Below are positions 17,096 to 24,079 of a stretch of 64,000 nt of DNA, in pieces. Location: assembly GCA_942493045.1 (NCBI GenBank), contig OW818665.1, positions 2,480,001-2,544,000 of the forward strand, read 5' to 3'. This DNA comes from Teretinema sp942493045. GTDB lineage: Bacteria > Spirochaetota > Spirochaetia > Treponematales > Treponemataceae. The notes beneath the pieces are model-generated. The model did no database searches and had not been told where the DNA came from. It saw only the letters and a list, made by a program, of their open reading frames with translations. Made by a program: the position numbers and the translations under genes. How positions within the stretch are numbered: position 1 is the first letter of the stretch; each line of letters begins with the position of its first letter.

Positions 17096-19050
17096 TATTC
17101 TATTCCTTCCTGTTCTTCCACCATGCTTTGCAGCTCAGCAAGTCTGTGGTATAAACCGCTTTGAGCGCTCAATTGCTGATGTGTACCGCTGGCCGTAATC
17201 CGGCCGTCTTCAAGCACCAGTATCCGGTCAGCGGACGCCAGCGTCGTCAGCCGGTGCGCGATAATCAGCAGGGTTTTACCACCCTGCGCTTCCAGGGCAC
17301 GCCGGATATGTTGATCAGTTTCTGTATCGACAGCGCTCAGACTATCGTCCATCACCATCACCGGGGTAGAACGCACCAAAGCCCGGGCTAAAGCCAGGCG
17401 CTGGCGCTGACCGCCGGATAGCGTTACACCCCGCTCCCCTACCAGGGTGTCATATCCGGAAGGAAATTCCTCGATGACATGATGCAGGGCAGCGTGTTGG
17501 GCGGCAGTCTCCAGCTCTGCTTCGAGCGCGATTTTCCCGCCCATCCGGATATTTTCCCGGATAGTTTTTCCGTATAAAAAGCCCTCCTGCAAAATCAGGG
17601 CAATACGGCCGCGCAACTCCCGTTTCGGTATGGTGCGGATATCCCGGCCGCCGATTCTTATCACCCCGGAGCTTGGTTCATAGAGCCGTATCAGCAGATG
17701 CGCGATAGTGGACTTTCCGCTGCCCGTCGGGCCAACCAGCGCGACAACTTCACCGCTTTCAATCCGAAATGACACATCCTGCAATACCTGTTTACCGTCC
17801 GGGTAGCAAAAACACACTTTGTCAAACTCGATAGCTCCCAGAGCCCAAGCCTGCCCCTCAGCGCCGCCAAAAATCCCGTCACTAACATTTTCCAAATCCT
17901 TCTCAGGCGCCAGATTCAAAAGTTCCGCCATTCGCCCCAGGGCGACACGCGTTTTTCCGGCGTCGGCCAGAATGCGGCCGAATTGCCGGATTGGCCATAA
18001 AATTTGCTGCTCATAGGTTAGAAACATCACCAGCAAGCCTAAACTGATGGTTCCGGTTGCCATCAAGTTCAAACCGGCGCCAAGCACAATCGCTAACTGC
18101 AAAAGCCCCAGGAAACTGGACGTTCCCCAGTATATTGCCAACCAGGCCAGCAGTTTAAATACTTGATCACGGAAGCGGTCGTTCGCGCCGGTGAACCGCG
18201 CCGTTTCATATTCCTGCCGGGCAAAAGCCCGCACCACCCGCACTCCGGTAACGTTTTCCTGAACAATTCCGGAAAGCACACCTTCCCGCTCATCCGCGCC
18301 CAAAAATATTTTTTCAACCACCCGGTGAAAACCGATCGAAAATAGCAGGATAAGCGGTACCACCAGACTGCCCCACACCGATAGTTCGGGGCTGAGCGAA
18401 ATCATCACCGGAAGAGCAAAGGCCACCAGCAGCAGCGTTCTGAACAGCTCAAAGAATTCAAAACCCAAAAAACGGCGGGTTGTGTCGACATCTGAAGTAC
18501 AGCGCTGCAGCCAGTCGCCGGACTGTGCCCTCAGTAATGTTTCATAGGGCAAATCCTGTACATGAGCGTAAAGCGTGTCCCGCATTTTTTTCGCGGCATG
18601 CTCAGCCGCGGCATTGGCACTAAAGCTGGCCGCGAAACTGGCAAGTGCCTGAAACAGAATACAGGTTACAAAAACAAGACCGACAACCCACAAGTGCTCG
18701 CGGAGCCAGGGCCGCCATACCCAGGAAGCAGGATCTACGGCAGCATCTAAAGTCCCTGTAGACGGAACGGACAGCAGCCCCCCTCCGTTATATCCGGGAC
18801 CGAGAATAGCCTCCGCCGCCAAACGTACCGGATACGGGATTGCTGGTGCCAGAGGCCCGATAATGCTGTCGATAGTCAGCTTGACGATTATCGGAGAGGT
18901 GAACGTAAAAAAGGCTTCGGCTGAAAGGGCCAACAGACCGGCCAGATACTGCAGTCGATGACCGGCCAGAGCTTTCCATAGCAGCTTCAAACGGGCAAAT
19001 TTTGCCCATGAATTTTTTTGGATGATATACGATTCTAATGATGATAACAC
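17095..19050 (-). CDS. ABC exporter subunit 1, ATPase + permease
   Basis: 651 residues starting with GTG after GGGAGGA. The membrane domain has an inserted extracytoplasmic stretch rich in Gly and Pro (about 80-110). The ATPase domain has Walker A VGPTGSGKST and a canonical signature LSGGQRQRLALA, but Walker B reads VMVMDDSLSAVD, with Asp in place of the catalytic Glu. Together with the altered signature of subunit 2 this predicts one catalytically dead site, as in known heterodimeric exporters. The gene lies downstream of a leader-peptide attenuator. Confidence 0.88.
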   Translation of the reverse strand: MLSSLESYIIQKNSWAKFARLKLLWKALAGHRLQYLAGLLALSAEAFFTFTSPIIVKLTIDSIIGPLAPAIPYPVRLAAEAILGPGYNGGGLLSVPSTGTLDAAVDPASWVWRPWLREHLWVVGLVFVTCILFQALASFAASFSANAAAEHAAKKMRDTLYAHVQDLPYETLLRAQSGDWLQRCTSDVDTTRRFLGFEFFELFRTLLLVAFALPVMISLSPELSVWGSLVVPLILLFSIGFHRVVEKIFLGADEREGVLSGIVQENVTGVRVVRAFARQEYETARFTGANDRFRDQVFKLLAWLAIYWGTSSFLGLLQLAIVLGAGLNLMATGTISLGLLVMFLTYEQQILWPIRQFGRILADAGKTRVALGRMAELLNLAPEKDLENVSDGIFGGAEGQAWALGAIEFDKVCFCYPDGKQVLQDVSFRIESGEVVALVGPTGSGKSTIAHLLIRLYEPSSGVIRIGGRDIRTIPKRELRGRIALILQEGFLYGKTIRENIRMGGKIALEAELETAAQHAALHHVIEEFPSGYDTLVGERGVTLSGGQRQRLALARALVRSTPVMVMDDSLSAVDTETDQHIRRALEAQGGKTLLIIAHRLTTLASADRILVLEDGRITASGTHQQLSAQSGLYHRLAELQSMVEEQEGIE

Positions 19051-19109
19051 GGTCTTCCTCCCGGAAGCTAAACAAGGGTAAAAAGACCTGGGTGGGATTT
19101 TTAGGAAGG

Positions 19110-19125
19110 CGCCATCAACGTGGCG
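19110..19125 (-). other. Small hairpin between attenuator and exporter gene
   Basis: CGCCA (19110-19114) and TGGCG (19121-19125) form a 5-bp stem with a 6-nt loop about 60 nt before the GTG start. It may shape the leader RNA; no T-tract follows. Confidence 0.35.
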
Positions 19126-19131
19126 TAGACC

Positions 19132-19164
19132 AAAAAAAAGACCAGGCCGCCGACGGCACTGGTC
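19132..19164 (-). terminator. Attenuator terminator upstream of the ABC exporter operon
   Basis: On the minus strand GGACCAG-(T)-GCCG, a 4-nt loop and CGGC-CTGGTC form a stem (plus 19140-19164) followed by eight U residues (plus A-run 19132-19139). It sits inside the leader, after the leader-peptide gene and before the exporter gene, so it should end transcription early unless disrupted. Its 5' arm can instead pair with leader RNA at 19213-19224. Confidence 0.8.
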
Positions 19165-19193
19165 CTTTCTTCAAAGAGTGGTGTTTTCTTTAA

Positions 19194-19292
19194 CTAAGAA
19201 ACACACCGGACAGGACTGGCGCCGCTTGCTTTCATAAATAATGTTTCAAAATGAAACACAATTGCATTTATAAAAAACGTGTTATTTGCCAT
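19194..19292 (-). CDS. 32-residue leader peptide of the ABC exporter operon
   Basis: ATG at 19292-19290, stop TAG at 19196-19194, preceded by AAAGGAG (plus 19301-19307) with good spacing. The peptide starts MANNTFFINAIVF and ends ASPVRCVS. Codons 23-27 (19213-19224) form one side of a possible antiterminator. A 7-bp hairpin with a 3-nt loop (19242-19258) lies inside the coding region and could pause polymerase. The arrangement resembles ribosome-mediated attenuation of bmrBCD in Bacillus subtilis, where ribosome-targeting drugs stall the leader ribosome and allow readthrough. No similarity to BmrB is claimed. Confidence 0.7.
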   Translation of the reverse strand: MANNTFFINAIVFHFETLFMKASGASPVRCVS

Positions 19293-19335
19293 ATTCCTGT
19301 CTCCTTTGCTCTTATGTGAGCGATAGTATGTAATT

Positions 19336-19364
19336 ACCATATCGTTGTAAAAAAAAATTGTCAA
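19336..19364 (-). promoter_or_regulatory. Promoter of the ABC exporter leader
   Basis: Minus strand: consensus TTGACA (plus 19359-19364), 17-nt A/T-rich spacer, TATGGT (plus 19336-19341). The expected start is near 19329, giving a leader of about 280 nt before the exporter gene. Confidence 0.65.
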
Positions 19365-19375
19365 GCATATTTTTT

Positions 19376-19981
19376 TTACAGCGTTCCAATTACTTTTAGG
19401 CGCTCCTCGATTGATGAAAATTCTTTTGTTCCCGCCGCGGCCTCAATCGATCCAAAGGGCATCTGCGCTAACAGTTTCCAGGTTTCGGGCAAGTTCCACT
19501 GTTTTCGGACAGCCTTATCCACTAGAGGATTATAGTGCTGCAATGAAGAACCTAAGCCCTCATCCTGCAGCGCGGTCCAAATTACATATTCCAGCATTCC
19601 ATTTGACTGCAATGACCAGATCGGGAAATTATCAGCATAAGTCGGAAATCTTTTCATCAATCCTTCTACGATCGCTTGATCTTCAAAAAAAAGTATTGTT
19701 CCATACCCGCCATCAAAACCCTTCAGCTTTGCTTCGGTTTTTTCAAACTCTCCGACAGCAACGATTTTTTTTAACTCATTCCGTACAATATTCCAATACT
19801 CCGAACTTTCTTTTCCCAACAGCAATACCAGTCGACCGCTTTGAGAATTAAAGGGTGAAGGAACATGCTTGACCGCTGTCTCCAGTATTTCCCGGATCCG
19901 GGCCTCCGATACCTGCACTGTTTTACCAATGGCATATAGGCTGCGCCGGTTTTGAACGGCTTCAAAAAAATTACGTTTCAT
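19376..19981 (-). CDS. Nitroreductase-family protein
   Basis: 201 residues. The N-terminal FFEAVQNRRSLYAIGKTVQV and PSPFNSQSGRLVLLLG segments, and LGSSLQHYNP later, match the FMN-binding nitroreductase fold of the Frm2/HBN1-like subgroup, which reduces nitroaromatics or quinones with NAD(P)H. No signal peptide. GGAGG lies 7 nt before the ATG. The physiological substrate is not evident. Confidence 0.85.
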   Translation of the reverse strand: MKRNFFEAVQNRRSLYAIGKTVQVSEARIREILETAVKHVPSPFNSQSGRLVLLLGKESSEYWNIVRNELKKIVAVGEFEKTEAKLKGFDGGYGTILFFEDQAIVEGLMKRFPTYADNFPIWSLQSNGMLEYVIWTALQDEGLGSSLQHYNPLVDKAVRKQWNLPETWKLLAQMPFGSIEAAAGTKEFSSIEERLKVIGTL

Positions 19982-20135
19982 TAGTTGCCTCCATTACTAA
20001 GACAAATGTAATCATAAGCTAACAACCCGGCAACTAATCAAACCACCTGAACAAGTGATTGTTCAATTAATGAACAATCACTGCTCTCGCATTTTATCTG
20101 ATTTTAACCGATACTGTTGCAGGAAGGATTTGAAC

Positions 20136-20555
20136 ATGAATATCGAGTTGCTCCGGCTTTCAATAGAAAAAAACACCATACTCACCTTTGCCCGCTCTGG
20201 CGGTCCAGGCGGACAAAATGTTAACAAGGTCAACACCAAGGTAAACGCATCCTTAAATTTGGACAGCCTTGAAGGTCTTACGACTTCCGAATTATTCCGT
20301 ATCAAAGAGAAACTAAACGGACGTTGCGACGCGAATGGCAACCTTTATCTCAGTGTCGAAGATGAACGCTCTCAATTTCGAAACCGTGAAATAGCCATCG
20401 ATCGCCTTTGTATTTTAATAACGAAAGCCGCAATTCCGCCAATTCCTCGGATTAAAACCCGCCCTACTAAGGCCTCAAAAATCCGTCGTTTAAAAACAAA
20501 AGCCCAACAATCATCTACTAAGGATTATCGAAAAAAACCTTCCGCGGATGATTAA
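20136..20555 (+). CDS. arfB: ArfB-type peptidyl-tRNA hydrolase (ribosome rescue)
   Basis: 139 residues. SGGPGGQNVNKVNTKV (about 23-38) holds the GGQ catalytic motif of release-factor-like peptidyl-tRNA hydrolases; the basic Lys/Arg-rich C-terminal tail (about 105-139) is the segment that enters the mRNA channel of stalled ribosomes in ArfB/YaeJ. It should free ribosomes stuck on mRNAs without stop codons. The start at 20136 follows AGGAAGG; the longer frame to 20055 lacks a ribosome binding site. Confidence 0.87.
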   Translation: MNIELLRLSIEKNTILTFARSGGPGGQNVNKVNTKVNASLNLDSLEGLTTSELFRIKEKLNGRCDANGNLYLSVEDERSQFRNREIAIDRLCILITKAAIPPIPRIKTRPTKASKIRRLKTKAQQSSTKDYRKKPSADD

Positions 20556-20608
20556 CAGGCAATTCAATCTGCGAAATAGCGTTCAATCCAGTTATTCCGA
20601 GGTAAAAT

Positions 20609-20624
20609 TGTTTCACGTGAAACA
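20609..20624. other. parS centromere site 1
   Basis: TGTTTCACGTGAAACA, a perfect 16-bp palindrome identical to the bacterial parS consensus bound by ParB. The palindrome extends perfectly to 20606-20627. It lies in a 170-bp gap between arfB and vapC, about 5.4 kb from dnaA. Confidence 0.92.
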
Positions 20625-20697
20625 ATTAACAACCGCTTCGCTAAACTGAATGGGTTAGAAAAAATCGCGCTACAAGTGGATACATAGAAATCTGAAA

Positions 20698-20713
20698 TGT
20701 TTCACGTGAAACA
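20698..20713. other. parS centromere site 2
   Basis: A second TGTTTCACGTGAAACA, identical to the first and 89 bp away. Neither site lies in a coding region. The parA and parB genes are not in this window. Confidence 0.92.
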
Positions 20714-20726
20714 AAAGCTATGCTGT

Positions 20727-21089
20727 TCAGGAAAACTGATAGCGCGGCTTATGCATGGTTAGAAACCGGGCACTCAACGTTCGAGCGGTAATATATTGGA
20801 CACAATCAGATTCAGAAAATGTTTCATTCTGTTTATTCAATTGCTGTTTGAACAAAGCTAAGGCGGATAAAGTTCGGGAGTCGGGATAGATAACTCGCAC
20901 TGTTAAAATGAATTTTTCGACTAAGGTGTGATTTTGAGCAGGTTCTTCTGATCGGAAAGCCGCGGTATATAATTCCTGCTCTGTGATCCAGGTAATACAC
21001 ACTTCATCAGTTATGGCCTCAATAGATTTTAAGGTGATTTCGTTACCGGTTAATAATGCCAAACAGATATCGGTATCAATAATGGTCAT
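20727..21089 (-). CDS. vapC: PIN-domain toxin (VapC/FitB-like)
   Basis: 120 residues. The N-terminal IIDTDICLALLTGN, a mid-protein Glu in ITEQELYTAAF and a later Asp/Glu (NETFSESDCVQYI) fit the acidic metal site of PIN-domain ribonucleases. Its ATG overlaps the stop of the antitoxin gene by 4 nt (ATGA). It likely cuts RNA, probably tRNA or rRNA as in other VapC toxins, when not held by its antitoxin. It ends 14 bp from parS site 2. Confidence 0.82.
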   Translation of the reverse strand: MTIIDTDICLALLTGNEITLKSIEAITDEVCITWITEQELYTAAFRSEEPAQNHTLVEKFILTVRVIYPDSRTLSALALFKQQLNKQNETFSESDCVQYITARTLSARFLTMHKPRYQFS

Positions 21090-21349
21090 TGGTTTTTCTT
21101 CCGCTCGTCATACACGAAAGCTATCAAATCCTCAGTAATACTCCCTTTCCATTGCCCTGCTAAACTTTGCCACAGAGCTTTTCGCAGTTCTACCGACACC
21201 GCAGTATTGCCGGTATGTGACTTATCATTCAAACCGCCTTCAATAACATTTAGAATTTCACTGTTCATACTGCGCCGGGCTCTGGCCGCGCGGATACGAA
21301 TCTTCTTGAGTAATTCATCTGGAATATTGCGGATGGTCAAGTTTTTCAT
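21086..21349 (-). CDS. vapB: Antitoxin with ribbon-helix-helix (FitA/VapB-like)
   Basis: 87 residues. MKNLTIRNIPDELLKKIRIR followed by a helix and SMNSEILNVIE is the FitA-type ribbon-helix-helix (Arc fold) that binds the operon promoter; the C-terminal part should wrap the toxin. There is no ribosome binding site before the ATG, and the promoter leaves a leader of only about 8 nt. Confidence 0.85.
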   Translation of the reverse strand: MKNLTIRNIPDELLKKIRIRAARARRSMNSEILNVIEGGLNDKSHTGNTAVSVELRKALWQSLAGQWKGSITEDLIAFVYDERKKNQ

Positions 21350-21364
21350 TGAATTGTTGTAGTT

Positions 21365-21393
21365 ATATTATAGTTGCATTAGCTTTGGGTCAA
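21365..21393 (-). promoter_or_regulatory. Promoter of the toxin-antitoxin operon
   Basis: Minus strand: TTGACC (plus 21388-21393), 17-nt spacer, TAATAT (plus 21365-21370), then 15 nt to the vapB ATG. A short direct repeat TAGTT...TAGTT near 21360-21376 could be part of an operator. Confidence 0.65.
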
Positions 21394-21398
21394 GGTAT

Positions 21399-21433
21399 AA
21401 AAAAAGCCGGAACAGAGTACACCCTGTTCCGGC
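21399..21433 (-). terminator. gyrA transcription terminator
   Basis: GCCGGAACAG (21406-21415) and CTGTTCCGGC (21424-21433) form a 10-bp stem with an 8-nt loop; on the minus strand it is followed by a U-run (plus 21399-21405). Confidence 0.9.
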
Positions 21434-21463
21434 GGTATTATTAAACGGTCCTTTCTAAACCGT

Positions 21464-24040
21464 TTACTCTTCTGTATCTTCGATATCTTCAGTAGTAGTC
21501 TGTACTGTATCACTGCCGTCCAGATCAAGTTCACCGGAGATAGTAATTTGCCCATCCGCGGCGGTTTCGCGATTCTGACGGCGGGCGTCTTCTTCGTCTT
21601 CCCGGGCAACCTTATCGATACCGATCAGCATGTCCGGATTGTCGATATTAAGGATACGCACGCCCTGAGCCGCCCGGCCCATGGTGCTGATAGTATCAGC
21701 CTTTACCCGCAGTGTCTTTCCCTGACTGGTAATACAGACAACTTCATCAGTATCTTCAACAGTCAGCAGTCCGACGATTTCTCCGGTTTTTTCGCTCAGC
21801 GTGTAAATCTTCTGACCGCCGGTTCCGCGTCCATGCGGGGTAAACTCGGAGAACTCGACACGCTTGCCATAACCAGCCTCGGTCATGATCAGCATGCGCG
21901 ACCCGTCCTGTACCCGCAGAGCTCCGGCCAGTTCATCGCCGCTGGAAAGGCGCAAACCGGTGACACCGCGGGAGGCGCGGCCCAGAGGCCGAATATCTGT
22001 TTCCGTCATGCGCAAACCCTGACCCTGGCGAGTAATCAACATCAGCTCATCCTTACCGCCGGTGAGCGTCGAACTGATCAAACGGTCGCCCTCATCCAGA
22101 CGGATAGCGATAATTCCGCGGGTCTTGGCATTCTGGAAATCGCTGGTCTTGACCTTCTTGACCACGGCGTTGGCGGTAGCCATCAGTAAATACTCGGTAT
22201 CACTGAATTCGCCCAAAGCCACTACCGTGGTAATTTCCTCATCCGAGCCGACGGTCAGCAGACTTTTGATGTGCGCTCCGCGGCTGGCCCGGCTGGCTTC
22301 CGGAATTTCGTGAACCTTCACCCAATAGGCTTTCCCGGCGCTGGTTATAAAGAGCACATGGTCGTGGGTAGAAGCCGTAAAAATCTGGTTGATAAAATCG
22401 TCTTCAGCCAGCTTGGCGCTGTTCGAGCCTTTACCGCCGCGATTCTGACTCTTGTAGGCCGAAGCCGGAACGCGCTTGATATAACCCAGGTTGGAAATCA
22501 GAATAACCATCTGTTCTTTCTGAATCAGATCTTCAATATTGATTTCTTCAACTTCATCACTGACAATATCGGTGCGGCGCTTGTCTCCGAACTTCTCGGC
22601 AAGGTCCAGGGTTTCCTTGCGGATCAAGGCTAGAATCTTGGGCGGGTTAGCCAGCAGGTCTTTGTAGTAGACAATCATGGCTTCAATTTCCGCCAATTCC
22701 TGCTGCAGTTTTTCAATTTCCAGGCTGGTGAGCTTGCCGAGGCGCATATCGACGATGGCCTGAGCTTGCGGATCAGAAAAGTCAAATCTCTCCATTAAAG
22801 CGTTTTTAGCGGCTTCAACGTTGCGGGACTTTTTGATGATGGCGATTACTTCATCGATATTCTCAAGGGCGATGACCAAGCCGCGTAAAATGTGAGCCCG
22901 TTCCTCGGCCTTGCGTAAATCATAGCGGGTGCGCCGAGTGACCACGTCGACCCGGTGTTCAACGAAATACTGGATCAGGTGTTTCAGGGTCAGTGTTTCC
23001 GGCCGGCCTTTTACTAGGGCTAGGTTGATAACGCCGAAAGAGCTTTGCAGGGAGGTATGCGAGAACAGCTGATTGAGCACTACCTTGGCAATAGCCCCGC
23101 GCTTCAGCTCGATCATAATACGCATACCGTCACGGTCAGACTCGTCCCGGACTTCGGAAATCCCGTCGATAACCTTGTCCCGAACCAGTTCGGCGATACG
23201 GGTTATCAGATTAGCCTTATTGATAGCGTAAGGAATTTCGGTAAAAATGATAGCTTCTTTTCCGCGCTTGTCTACCTCGATAGTAAAGCGGCCGCGCACC
23301 ACGATCTTGCCCCGGCCGGTTTTATAAGCCTGGCGAATGCCCTTGCGTCCGAAAATAATACCGCCGGTGGGAAAGTCCGGCCCCTTGATGTGCTTCATCA
23401 AGTCTTCAATCGTGCATTCCGGATTATCGATATATTCGCCGACAGCGCCGGCTATCTCGTTCAGGTTATGCGGGGGCATGTTTGTAGCCATACCGACGGC
23501 GATACCGCTGGCGCCATTGGCCAGCAGGAAGGGAAATGCTCCGGGAAGGACGGTCGGCTCTTTCATGGAGTCGTCGTAGTTCGGACCGAAATCTACTGTC
23601 TCTTTTTTGATATCTTCAATAATGCTTTCGGCTATCCTGGTCAAACGACTCTCGGTATAACGCATGGCGGCCGGCGGATCACCGTCTACCGAACCGAAGT
23701 TTCCCTGACCCTGAATTACCGGATAGCGCAGGGAAAAATCCTGAGCCAGACGCACCAGGGCATCGTAAATGGACTGATCGCCATGGGGATGGAATTTACC
23801 GAGAACGTCACCGACGATACGTCCGCACTTTTTATAGGGAGTATTGGAACGGATGCCCATTTCTTCCATGGAGTATAAAATTCGGCGATGCACCGGCTTC
23901 AGTCCGTCTCGGACATCCGGTAAGGCCCGGCTGACGATAACAGACATGGCGTAATTCAGATACGCGGTTTTTACTTCCTGCTCTATGGCAATGGGGATTA
24001 CCTTGCCCCCGGGATGCTGTTGTTCTTCCTGCTCACTCAT
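21464..24040 (-). CDS. gyrA: DNA gyrase subunit A
   Basis: 858 residues, normal length. The breakage-reunion domain has catalytic Tyr in AAMRYTESRL and the quinolone-region HPHGDQSIYDALVRLAQDF with Asp after HPHG. The C-terminal beta-pinwheel has six blade repeats; a SQNRGGKGSN segment corresponds to the GyrA box, and the protein ends in an acidic tail. With GyrB it introduces negative supercoils. An AGGAG ribosome binding site lies upstream; gyrB precedes it by 39 bp in the same operon. Confidence 0.97.
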   Translation of the reverse strand: MSEQEEQQHPGGKVIPIAIEQEVKTAYLNYAMSVIVSRALPDVRDGLKPVHRRILYSMEEMGIRSNTPYKKCGRIVGDVLGKFHPHGDQSIYDALVRLAQDFSLRYPVIQGQGNFGSVDGDPPAAMRYTESRLTRIAESIIEDIKKETVDFGPNYDDSMKEPTVLPGAFPFLLANGASGIAVGMATNMPPHNLNEIAGAVGEYIDNPECTIEDLMKHIKGPDFPTGGIIFGRKGIRQAYKTGRGKIVVRGRFTIEVDKRGKEAIIFTEIPYAINKANLITRIAELVRDKVIDGISEVRDESDRDGMRIMIELKRGAIAKVVLNQLFSHTSLQSSFGVINLALVKGRPETLTLKHLIQYFVEHRVDVVTRRTRYDLRKAEERAHILRGLVIALENIDEVIAIIKKSRNVEAAKNALMERFDFSDPQAQAIVDMRLGKLTSLEIEKLQQELAEIEAMIVYYKDLLANPPKILALIRKETLDLAEKFGDKRRTDIVSDEVEEINIEDLIQKEQMVILISNLGYIKRVPASAYKSQNRGGKGSNSAKLAEDDFINQIFTASTHDHVLFITSAGKAYWVKVHEIPEASRASRGAHIKSLLTVGSDEEITTVVALGEFSDTEYLLMATANAVVKKVKTSDFQNAKTRGIIAIRLDEGDRLISSTLTGGKDELMLITRQGQGLRMTETDIRPLGRASRGVTGLRLSSGDELAGALRVQDGSRMLIMTEAGYGKRVEFSEFTPHGRGTGGQKIYTLSEKTGEIVGLLTVEDTDEVVCITSQGKTLRVKADTISTMGRAAQGVRILNIDNPDMLIGIDKVAREDEEDARRQNRETAADGQITISGELDLDGSDTVQTTTEDIEDTEE

Positions 24041-24079
24041 GCTTTGTCGACTCCTGTATTTCGGTCGTTATGATATTTG

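Noticed and set aside
23045..23878. 277-codon open frame antisense to gyrA
   Set aside because: It is a shadow of gyrA with no ribosome binding site or recognisable protein; gyrA fully explains the region.
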